In this document: in pieces, positions 27,368 to 34,747 of the stretch | How positions within the stretch are numbered: the stretch's first letter is position 1 | Layout of the letters: each line of letters starts with the position of its first letter | Source of the DNA: Rhodobacter sp. | GTDB taxonomy: Bacteria > Pseudomonadota > Alphaproteobacteria > Rhodobacterales > Rhodobacteraceae | Assembly: GCA_020637555.1 (NCBI GenBank) | Contig: JACKKF010000002.1 | Coordinates: forward strand, 124,001-188,000 | Reading direction: 5' to 3' | Length of the DNA: 64,000 nucleotides | Translations under genes and position numbers: made by a program | The notes under the pieces: generated by a model | The model's database searches: none | Told to the model about the DNA's origin: nothing | What the model saw: only the letters and a program-made list of their open reading frames with translations

Positions 27368-28518
27368 TGCCCAGCGTCGCGATCTTCGGAGCCGGCCCTT
27401 CGGGCTGCTATGTCGCCCAGGCGCTGGCCAAGGCCCGCCCGGACGCCGACATCACCATTTTCGACGCGCTGCCCGTGCCTTACGGGTTGGTTCGCTATGG
27501 CGTCGCGGCGGATCATCAGGGCACAAAGGGCGTCATCCGCCAGTTCGAGCGACTGTTCGAACGCCAGGGCATCGGCTTTCAGGGCCATGTCACGCTGGGC
27601 CGCGATGTCACGCTCGATGCGGTGCGTGCGGCCTATGACGCGGTGGTGCTGGCGACCGGCCTGTCGCGCGACCGCAGGCTGGGCATCCCGGGCGAGGATC
27701 TCGTCGGTGTGCACGGGTCCGGCGCGGTGACGCGGGCGTGGAACGGTTTCCCGGGGGCCGAGGCCCCGCGCATGGGCCGGCGCGTCGTGGTCATCGGCAA
27801 CGGCAATGTCGCGATCGATCTGGTGCGCCTGCTGGCCAAGGGCGCGTCGGAACTGCATGGGTCGGATATCCTGATCGAACCGGGCGCGGGGGTTCAGGAC
27901 ATCACCATTGTCGGACGCTCGCCCGCCGAGGTGGCGAAATTCGATCCCGTCATGCTGAAGGAGCTGGCGCGGCTCGAGGGGTGCGCGATCACCGTGTCCG
28001 ACCTGACCGGCGAGGGCAAGGTGATCGAGGCGCTCGACAGCCTGCACGGCCATGCGCCTGCGGGCAGCACAAAGCGCCTGTGCTTCCGCTTCGGCCTGGT
28101 GCCCGACCGGATCCTTGGCACCGAGCGGGTCGAAGGGGTCGCCTTTGCCGACGGCACCGTGATCGCTGCCGACACGGTGTTGACCGCGATCGGTTTCGAT
28201 GGCGAACCCGGCTGGTCCGCGTCCGACGACGGGCTGCTGGCGCCGGGGCTCTATGCCGCCGGCTGGGTGCGGCGCGGGCCGCGCGGCACCATTCCCGAAA
28301 ACCGCACCGACGCGCAGGCGATCGCGGCGCGCATCGCCGCCGATCTGCCCGAAGGGCCGGGAAAGCCCGGGCTGGTGATGCCCGGGGCCACCGATTACGC
28401 AGGCTGGCAGCGCATCGACGCCGCCGAACGTGCCGCCGCGCCCGAGGGCCGGGTGCGCGCCAAGATCACAGACCATGCGCGGATGCTGACCCTCGCGCGC
28501 CAGACCGGAGAACGCTGA
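27367..28518 (+). CDS. FprA/adrenodoxin-reductase-like FAD-dependent NADP oxidoreductase
   Basis: Ferredoxin(flavodoxin)-NADP reductase of the adrenodoxin-reductase family, 383 residues. The FAD motif is IFGAGPSGCYVAQAL near 5-19, followed by PYGLVRYGVAADH near 38-50. The NADP motif is VVIGNGNVAIDL near 140-151. It is shorter than the usual 430-460 residues. The start overlaps the ALDH stop (TGATG). It is followed directly by a flavodoxin, so the two probably form the electron chain of the Rieske oxygenase. Confidence 0.93.
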   Translation: MPSVAIFGAGPSGCYVAQALAKARPDADITIFDALPVPYGLVRYGVAADHQGTKGVIRQFERLFERQGIGFQGHVTLGRDVTLDAVRAAYDAVVLATGLSRDRRLGIPGEDLVGVHGSGAVTRAWNGFPGAEAPRMGRRVVVIGNGNVAIDLVRLLAKGASELHGSDILIEPGAGVQDITIVGRSPAEVAKFDPVMLKELARLEGCAITVSDLTGEGKVIEALDSLHGHAPAGSTKRLCFRFGLVPDRILGTERVEGVAFADGTVIAADTVLTAIGFDGEPGWSASDDGLLAPGLYAAGWVRRGPRGTIPENRTDAQAIAARIAADLPEGPGKPGLVMPGATDYAGWQRIDAAERAAAPEGRVRAKITDHARMLTLARQTGER

Positions 28519-28973
28519 TGCAGATCGCCGTGCTTTATGGAACCGAAACCGGCAATGCCGAGATGCTGGCCGAGGACATCGCCGACCACCTGTCGGATCA
28601 TGTCGTCACCGTGACCAACCTGGCGGATTTCGCGCCGTCCGAATTCGACCCGCGAACGCTGTATCTGATCGTTACCTCGACCTATGGGGATGGCGAGCTG
28701 CCGGCCTCGGCCCAGCCCTTCGGCGCGGCCATGGCGGCCGGGGCGCCCGACCTGACGGGCATCCAGTTCGCGGTTTTCGGCCTGGGCGACAGCGAATACC
28801 CCGAGACCTTCAATTTCGGCGGCAAGCGGCTGGAGGAGATGATGGTTGCCGCCGGTGCGACCCTGCTGGGCGAACGGGTGACGCATGACGCCTCGGGTGA
28901 CGACATGGCGGACGACCTGGCCTATCCCTGGGCCGAGGCCGTGGTCGCGCTGGCCGAACCGGCGCTGGCCTGA
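28518..28973 (+). CDS. flavodoxin-domain protein, probable electron carrier
   Basis: FMN-binding protein of 151 residues. The phosphate loop is GTETGNAEMLAEDI near 8-21, and the isoalloxazine-binding loops are STYGDGELP near 54-62 and FGLGDSEYPETF near 90-101. The SSTYGDGE-type loop resembles MioC and the FMN domain of cytochrome P450 reductase. It overlaps both neighbouring genes by one base. In context it would shuttle electrons from the FprA-like reductase to the oxygenase. Confidence 0.92.
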   Translation: MQIAVLYGTETGNAEMLAEDIADHLSDHVVTVTNLADFAPSEFDPRTLYLIVTSTYGDGELPASAQPFGAAMAAGAPDLTGIQFAVFGLGDSEYPETFNFGGKRLEEMMVAAGATLLGERVTHDASGDDMADDLAYPWAEAVVALAEPALA

Positions 28974-29566
28974 TGCGCGCCGCCGCGATACGGGCCGCCC
29001 TCGACCGACCCTGGCGGCATGGTCAGGCCCAGGACCTGCGCGGGCTGACCATCGACGAGCCGCTGGATCTGAGCGGCCTGGCCCTGGCCGGTGCCGATTT
29101 CACCGGCACCCGGTTTCGGGCCCCCGTGACTGCGCGCGGCGCGCGCTTTGACGGGCTCAGCTGGTTTTCCGGCTGCCAGTTCACCCAGGCCGATTTTTCG
29201 GGCGCGCTGTTCGTGAACGATGCGCGCTTCGACGGCGCAGGCTTCGGATCCGCGCCGGATTTCCGTGGGGCGGAATTCCGCGGCATCGCCCGCTTCGACG
29301 ACGCGCTGCTGCCTGCGGGCGGCGATTTCCGCGATCTCGTCTGCTTTGGCAACGCCGCTTTTGCCCGGGTCCAGGGCGACGATCCCGATTTCACCGGCAG
29401 CGAGTTCCTGGGCGGCTTCTGGGCCCAGTCGGCGCAGTTCGGCGGCGCCGCACGGTTCGACGGCACGCAGGTTCACGGGCGGCTCTGGCTGCGCGGGGCG
29501 CTGCATGGCAACCGGCCGCTCAAGGCGGCCGATTTCGGCATGGTGTTCGGCTACGCCTGGACCTGA
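28973..29566 (+). CDS. pentapeptide-repeat protein
   Basis: 197 residues. From about residue 22 to 180 it consists of degenerate five-residue repeats with central Leu/Phe (LSGLALAGADFTGTRF and similar), predicting a right-handed quadrilateral beta-helix. No enzyme motif and no membrane segment. It is the last gene of the catabolic operon, coupled by TGATG to the flavodoxin gene, and its end overlaps the convergent indolepyruvate oxidoreductase gene by 16 bases. Function unknown; a scaffold or effector role is possible. Confidence 0.87.
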   Translation: MRAAAIRAALDRPWRHGQAQDLRGLTIDEPLDLSGLALAGADFTGTRFRAPVTARGARFDGLSWFSGCQFTQADFSGALFVNDARFDGAGFGSAPDFRGAEFRGIARFDDALLPAGGDFRDLVCFGNAAFARVQGDDPDFTGSEFLGGFWAQSAQFGGAARFDGTQVHGRLWLRGALHGNRPLKAADFGMVFGYAWT

Positions 29567-32500
29567 CCGGACAGATGCGCCGCCACCGCGTCCTTGACGC
29601 GGGCGACCGCCGCCGCCTTCACCGGCCCATAGCCGCGTATGCCCATCGGTGCGCGCAGCACCGCCAGCGCGGTGTCGCGCTGCCCGTTTGCAGCGCATTC
29701 CGCGGCCTCGGAAATGAGGGTTTCGAACCAGGGCACCAGGGCGCGTTCCATGCGCCGCTCGGCCGTGTGGCCGAACGGGTCCAGCACCGTGCCGCGCAGC
29801 CCTTTCATCCGGGCCAGCAGGGCAAAGGCGGGACGCATCGCCCATCCCGGGAACCGGCGCTTGCGGGGCCGCCCGCGCCCGTCGCGACCGGGCAGCAGCG
29901 GGGGCGCCAGGTGATAGGTCAGGCGCGCGCCGGGGCCGAAATCGCGCGCGATCCGGGCGGCAAAGGCTGGATCGCGGTGCAGGCGCGCCACCTCGTATTC
30001 ATCCTTGGAGGCCATCAGTTTGAACAGGCTGTCCGCGGCGGCGCGGGCCAGGTCCTCGTCGCTCTGGACGGGTGCAAGCGCGGCGCGGAACCGCTGCGCA
30101 TAGGCCGCATTCTGATAGTCTTGCAGCATCGCGGCGCGGCGGTCGATCAGGGCGGTGGCGGTTTCGACGGGGGCGGGCGGTTCGGCAAACGCGGCCGGGT
30201 TCACCGCGGCCAGGCGGCCCAGCGCAAAGGCCCGCAGATTCGCCGCCACCGCCACCGCATTCAGGGTGATCGCCCGCTCCAGCGCGGTCAGACCCACGGG
30301 GACCAGCCCGCTCTGCCAGGCGAATCCCAGCATCAGCATGTTCGCAAAGACGGTGTCGCCCAACACCTCTTCGGCCACGCGGCCAGCGTCCAGCGCGCCC
30401 AGACTGCCGACGGCACCGGCCAGCGCCCGCAAGCGCCGGGGCACCTGCAACGAGGCATCGCGGTTCAGCACGATGTCCCCCGTCGGCATTTCGGCCAGGT
30501 TGACCACGGCGCGCGTCGCGGGCGACAGGCAGGTCGAGGCCTTGGGCGCGGTGGACACGACGATATCGCAACCGATCAGCGCATCGGCCGAGGCCGCGTC
30601 GATGCGCACCTGGGTCAGGTCCGCCGGTTGCGCGGCGATCCGCAGATAGCTGAGGACCGGGCCGAATTTCTGCGCGAAGCCGGTGAAATCCAGCACCGAG
30701 ACGCCGCGCCCCTCAAGATGGGCAGCCATGGCAGCGATCTGGCCGACGGTGACCACCCCGGTTCCGCCGACTCCGGTGACCAGCAGGTCCCAGACAGGCG
30801 CCCGGGGCAGGTCGGGCAAGGGCAGGGTGGCCAGTGCCGCGTCCAGATCCGGCCGGGCCTCGGGCGCGGGCTTGATGCGCGCGGCTCCCTCGACCGTCAC
30901 GAAGGACGGGCAGAACCCGTCCAGACACGACAGATCGCTGTTGCAGGTGGACAGGTTGATCCGCCGCTTGGGGCCCAGGTCGGTCGTCACCGGCTCGACG
31001 GACAGGCAGTTCGAGGCGACCGAGCAATCGCCGCAGCCCTCGCACACCGCGGGGTTGATGACCGGGACACGCGCCGCCGGCGGCAGCGTGCCGCGCTTGC
31101 GGCGGCGGCGTTTTTCCGTGGCGCAGGTCTGTTCGTAGATCAGCACGGTGACGCCCGGCACCGCCCGCAACGCGCGCTGCACCGCGTCCATCTCGCCGCG
31201 GTCGTGAAAGGTCGTGCCGGGGGGGAAATCCGCGCGCCGGAACTTGCCGATCGCATCCGATACCAGCGCGATGCGTTCCACGCCCTCGGCGCGGCAGGTG
31301 GCTGCGATCGCGGGCACGCTGACCGGCCCGTCCACGGGCTGCCCGCCGGTCATCGCCACGGCGTCGTTATACAGGATCTTGTAGGTGATATTGGCCCCCG
31401 CGGCGATGGCCTGGCGGATCGCCATCGAGCCCGAGTGATACCATGTTCCCTCGCCAAGGTTCTGGAACACATGTGGTTTCCCGGTGAACCGGCTCGATGC
31501 CGCATGGTTCACCCCTTCGCCGCCCATCTGGATCAGCGAGCTGGTCTCGCGGTTCATCCAGCTTGCCATGAAATGACAGCCGATGCCCGCCAGCGCGCGG
31601 GACCCCTCGGGCACCCGGGTCGAGGTGTTGTGCGGGCAGCCCGAGCAGAAGTAGGGCGTGCGCGTGGCGCCGGGGATCTGCAGGACCTGCGGCGCCTGAC
31701 CCAGCAGGGCCCGGGCGCGCGCGGGAAAGTCCTGGTCGGGGAACAGCCGGTGCAGGCGCCGGGCGATCAGCGGCAGCAGCAGGCGCGGTGACAGTTCGCC
31801 GGTCCAGGGAACCAGCGGCTGGCCGGTCTCGTCGGTCTTGCCCACCATGTGATGCGGCTTCCGGCCGTCCCAGTCATAGAAGTATTCCTTCAACTGGCTC
31901 TCGATGATGCCGCGCTTTTCCTCGATGACCATGACCTCGTCCTTGCCCGCGACGAAGCCCAGGGCATCGCGGCGGGCCAGGGGCCAGACCATGCCGACCT
32001 TGTAGAGGTCGATCCCCAGGGCCTCGCAGGTGGCGCGATCGAGCCCCAGCAGCCTGAGCGCCTCGATCAGGTCGAGATGCGCCTTGCCGGTGGTGACAAA
32101 GCCGAACCGCGCGCCCGGCAGCGCATATTCGGCCCGGTCGATGGGGTTCGCCTCGGCAAAGGCGAGGATGGCGCGTTTCTTGGCTTCCATCCGGTCCTCG
32201 ATCTGGAAACCGGGCAGGTCGGGCCAGCGATAGTGCAGCCCGCCGGGGTGATCCGCGTGCTCGGGGGCGCGGAACACGCGGTCGGCGGGCAGGTCCACCG
32301 ACATGGCGCTTTCCACGACGTCGGACACCGCCTTGAACCCCACCCACAGGCCGGTCGCGCGCGAGGCCGCATAGCCCCACTCGCCAAACGGCAGGAATTC
32401 GGCCACCGAGGCCGGGTTCAGCACCGGCATGAACCACGCCATGAATGCCACGTCCGACTGATGCGGCATCGAGGAACTGACGCACCCGTGGTCGTCGCCC

Positions 32501-32946
32501 GCCACCACCAGCACGCCGCCATGCGGGCTGGAGCCATAGGCGTTGCCGTGTTTCAGCGCGTCGCCCGCCCGGTCCACGCCCGGACCCTTGCCATACCACA
32601 GGCCAAAGACCCCCTGGACCTGCGCCCCGGGGTCGGTTTCGACCTGTTGCGATCCCAGGATCGCGGTCGCGGCGAGATCCTCGTTCACGGCAGGCAGGAA
32701 TTCGACCCGGGCCTCGGCCAGGCGGGCCTTCTGGCGCCACATCTCCAGATCGACGCCGCCAAGGGGCGAACCGCGATAGCCGCTGACCAGCGCCGCGGTA
32801 TTCAGGCCGGCCTCGCGGTCACGCCGGGCCTGGTCCAGCACCACGCGCACCAGGGCCTGCGTGCCGGTGAGAAAGACCCGGCCCGTGCGCCGGCTGTAGC
32901 GGTCATCCAGCGCGTAATCGTCCAGGGCAGGGGAATGGGCGGTCAT
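29551..32946 (-). CDS. indolepyruvate ferredoxin oxidoreductase, fused alpha/gamma form
   Basis: Large 2-oxoacid:ferredoxin oxidoreductase of 1131 residues that decarboxylates aryl pyruvates from aromatic amino-acid transamination to acyl-CoA. Order: N-terminal pyrimidine-binding domain (SGYRGSPLGGVD near 54-65), a middle ThDP domain with FCSGCPHNTSTR near 426, a Cys-rich segment CEGCGDCSVASNC near 645, and a C-terminal gamma domain with VTGVGGTGVVTVGQ near 725. AGGAG precedes ATG 32944-32946. It is divergent from an Lrp-type regulator, the usual arrangement. Confidence 0.94.
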   Translation of the reverse strand: MTAHSPALDDYALDDRYSRRTGRVFLTGTQALVRVVLDQARRDREAGLNTAALVSGYRGSPLGGVDLEMWRQKARLAEARVEFLPAVNEDLAATAILGSQQVETDPGAQVQGVFGLWYGKGPGVDRAGDALKHGNAYGSSPHGGVLVVAGDDHGCVSSSMPHQSDVAFMAWFMPVLNPASVAEFLPFGEWGYAASRATGLWVGFKAVSDVVESAMSVDLPADRVFRAPEHADHPGGLHYRWPDLPGFQIEDRMEAKKRAILAFAEANPIDRAEYALPGARFGFVTTGKAHLDLIEALRLLGLDRATCEALGIDLYKVGMVWPLARRDALGFVAGKDEVMVIEEKRGIIESQLKEYFYDWDGRKPHHMVGKTDETGQPLVPWTGELSPRLLLPLIARRLHRLFPDQDFPARARALLGQAPQVLQIPGATRTPYFCSGCPHNTSTRVPEGSRALAGIGCHFMASWMNRETSSLIQMGGEGVNHAASSRFTGKPHVFQNLGEGTWYHSGSMAIRQAIAAGANITYKILYNDAVAMTGGQPVDGPVSVPAIAATCRAEGVERIALVSDAIGKFRRADFPPGTTFHDRGEMDAVQRALRAVPGVTVLIYEQTCATEKRRRRKRGTLPPAARVPVINPAVCEGCGDCSVASNCLSVEPVTTDLGPKRRINLSTCNSDLSCLDGFCPSFVTVEGAARIKPAPEARPDLDAALATLPLPDLPRAPVWDLLVTGVGGTGVVTVGQIAAMAAHLEGRGVSVLDFTGFAQKFGPVLSYLRIAAQPADLTQVRIDAASADALIGCDIVVSTAPKASTCLSPATRAVVNLAEMPTGDIVLNRDASLQVPRRLRALAGAVGSLGALDAGRVAEEVLGDTVFANMLMLGFAWQSGLVPVGLTALERAITLNAVAVAANLRAFALGRLAAVNPAAFAEPPAPVETATALIDRRAAMLQDYQNAAYAQRFRAALAPVQSDEDLARAAADSLFKLMASKDEYEVARLHRDPAFAARIARDFGPGARLTYHLAPPLLPGRDGRGRPRKRRFPGWAMRPAFALLARMKGLRGTVLDPFGHTAERRMERALVPWFETLISEAAECAANGQRDTALAVLRAPMGIRGYGPVKAAAVARVKDAVAAHLSGQVQA

Positions 32947-33061
32947 GGCAAGGCTCCTGTTTGGGTCAGCCTAGGGCATCCGCGCTGAAAAGCGGTGCCA
33001 AAGACAGGGCTTTGCCTTGCCTCTCGTGAAAGGGTGAACCAGAATGACGCCTTGTCGCGAA

Positions 33062-33072
33062 CGGAAATTCCG
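33062..33072. promoter_or_regulatory. inverted repeat CGGAA-A-TTCCG before the Lrp gene, candidate autoregulatory site
   Basis: An 11-base inverted repeat 12 bases before the Lrp-family start, nested within a wider CCTTG...CAAGG pair whose right arm is the ribosome-binding site. It lies between the divergent regulator and indolepyruvate oxidoreductase genes, so it could serve both. Confidence 0.4.
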
Positions 33073-33084
33073 CAAGGTCGGTCA

Positions 33085-33543
33085 ATGCTGGAAGAACAGG
33101 ACTGGAAACTGCTCGATCTGTTGCAACAGGACGCCCGCCTGTCCAATCAGGAGCTGGCAGACCGGGTCGGCCTGTCGGCGTCGTCGTGCTGGCGTCGGGT
33201 GCGGGCGCTGGAAGAGGCCGGTGTCATCCGCGCCTATCGTGCCGAGCTGGACGCGTCGCGCGCCGGTCTGGGGTTCCATGCGATCCTGCATCTGACCCTG
33301 ACCCGGCATTCGCGCGAGATCGTGGACCGGTTCACCGCCGAGGTGATGCGCCATGACGAGGTTCTGGACTGCTATGCGACAACCGGGGCGATGGATTATC
33401 ACCTGCGGGTTCAGTGCCGCGACCTCGACGCCTTCAACGCGTTCATGGAGCGCACGCTGTTCCGGCTCGATGGCATAGCGCAGGTGCAGACCCATCTGGT
33501 GCTGCGGCATGTGAAAAGCCGGGGCAATCTGCCCCGGCCCTGA
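33085..33543 (+). CDS. Lrp/AsnC-family transcriptional regulator
   Basis: 152 residues. The N-terminal HTH has LLDLLQQDARLSNQELADRVG near 8-28 and SSCWRRVRALEEAGVI, and the C-terminal RAM/AsnC ligand-binding domain follows. ATG 33085 with AAGG seven bases upstream is preferred; the open frame upstream adds 30 residues not typical of the family. Divergent from the indolepyruvate oxidoreductase gene, which it likely activates in response to amino acids. Confidence 0.93.
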   Translation: MLEEQDWKLLDLLQQDARLSNQELADRVGLSASSCWRRVRALEEAGVIRAYRAELDASRAGLGFHAILHLTLTRHSREIVDRFTAEVMRHDEVLDCYATTGAMDYHLRVQCRDLDAFNAFMERTLFRLDGIAQVQTHLVLRHVKSRGNLPRP

Positions 33544-33564
33544 GGTCGCGCCATGCGCCCGCGA

Positions 33565-34485
33565 TCAGAAGAAGGCGAAGTGATGCCCCTGACCGTGACC
33601 ATGGTCGCCATGATCGCCGTGGTCGTCGTCCTGATGATCGTCGCGCGAGGCGTGATCGTCATGGCCGTGGCCGCCGAACTTGAACAGACCCCCGCAGGTC
33701 GCGTCGTCATGGCCCGAGCCGTGGCCGTGGCCCGAATGGTCGGTGCCGTGGTCCCCGTCGTCCTGGTCCGACCCGCCGTGGTCGGTATCGCCATCGTCGT
33801 CCTGATCGCCGGTCTGATCGCTGCCGGACCCTGAGGTGCCCGCGGGATCGTCCTGGCTGGGGTCATGGTCGGTGAAGGTTCCGTCCGCGTCCTTGTAGAG
33901 CACCTTGATGACCTGGTGCTGGTCGTCCTCGACCACGACCTTCATCACTTCCTTGCAGGAATCGAGGCTGTTGCCCCGCGCGGCATACTCTTCCTCGGCC
34001 GCGGCGATGTAGTCGTTCAGATTGGCAGGGTCCTGCACATCGTCGGAATAGACGCGCAGGTAGTCGTCATAGGTGTCGTTGCCCGGGTCGTTCTCGATCA
34101 CCATGATCGCCACATGGGCGTTCTCGGGGATGGTGATGTCTACGCCGCTGGCCGCGCCGTTGCACGATCCGTCGCCGCAACCGTGATCGCCGCCGCTGTG
34201 ATCCTGGTCATCCTGACCGCCATGATGATCGTCATGACCGTCATGATGAGCGGAATGGCCGCCGTCGTGATGATCGGAACCATGTCCATCGTGCCCCCCG
34301 TGTGAGTCCTGTTTGCCGCCCAGCGTCTCGTGGTGCCGGTCGTCGCCCTTGTGGTCGTCGCCTTTCTGGTCGTGGCGGTCGTGTCCGCCATCGCCGCGAT
34401 CGTCTGAAAACCGTCCACCCGTCATGCCGCCGATGACGGTCCTGCATGCGTTGCCGAAAGCCTGAAACCCACCGTAACTGAACAT
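33565..34485 (-). CDS. Asp/His-rich low-complexity protein of unknown function
   Basis: I do not recognise this 306-residue protein. Two segments dominated by His, Asp and Gly (about residues 35-110 and 235-300, with repeats such as GDHGDHGHGQ) flank a central region (about 115-210) of normal composition containing DITIPENAHVAIMVIEND and CGDGSC. The N-terminus MFSYGGFQAFGN is not a clear signal peptide. ATG 34483-34485 has GGGAG nine bases upstream; the longer frame is not supported. Metal binding (Zn, Ni, Cu or Co storage) is suggested by composition only. Convergent with the Lrp gene. Confidence 0.75.
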   Translation of the reverse strand: MFSYGGFQAFGNACRTVIGGMTGGRFSDDRGDGGHDRHDQKGDDHKGDDRHHETLGGKQDSHGGHDGHGSDHHDGGHSAHHDGHDDHHGGQDDQDHSGGDHGCGDGSCNGAASGVDITIPENAHVAIMVIENDPGNDTYDDYLRVYSDDVQDPANLNDYIAAAEEEYAARGNSLDSCKEVMKVVVEDDQHQVIKVLYKDADGTFTDHDPSQDDPAGTSGSGSDQTGDQDDDGDTDHGGSDQDDGDHGTDHSGHGHGSGHDDATCGGLFKFGGHGHDDHASRDDHQDDDHGDHGDHGHGQGHHFAFF

Positions 34486-34652
34486 CTGGCTGTCTCCCTT
34501 CGCAGTCTTGCGCCGTGCCCGGGGGTGACCCCGCGCTGGCGTCCAAGGCCCGTGTGCCTGCCAGGGTTTTGCCACAATTGCGCCATCAAAGTAACGCAAA
34601 AACAAATGGTTGTCGTGTCTGTGCCGTGCAAGGATCGTTTCTCACGGGGGGT

Positions 34653-34681
34653 CAATCGGTGCCGACTGATGGTGCCGATTG
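34653..34681. promoter_or_regulatory. inverted repeat CAATCGG-N15-CCGATTG in the 34486-34747 gap
   Basis: The 262-base divergent gap between the Asp/His-rich gene and the spermidine-synthase-like gene is less GC-rich than its surroundings. It holds this 7-base inverted repeat, which also contains the direct repeat GGTGCCGA twice. It may be an operator for either gene. I see no strong promoter pair. Confidence 0.35.
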
Positions 34682-34747
34682 CGTTTTTTGCCGCCGCATG
34701 GCTAAGGTTGTCGCGACCAACGAAACAATCCGGGAAATGAGGGGCGA

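Noticed and set aside
34486..34605. N-terminal extension of the Asp/His-rich protein by 40 residues.
   Set aside because: The shorter start at 34485 has GGGAG at a good distance. The extension has Arg/Trp/Pro-rich non-coding composition.
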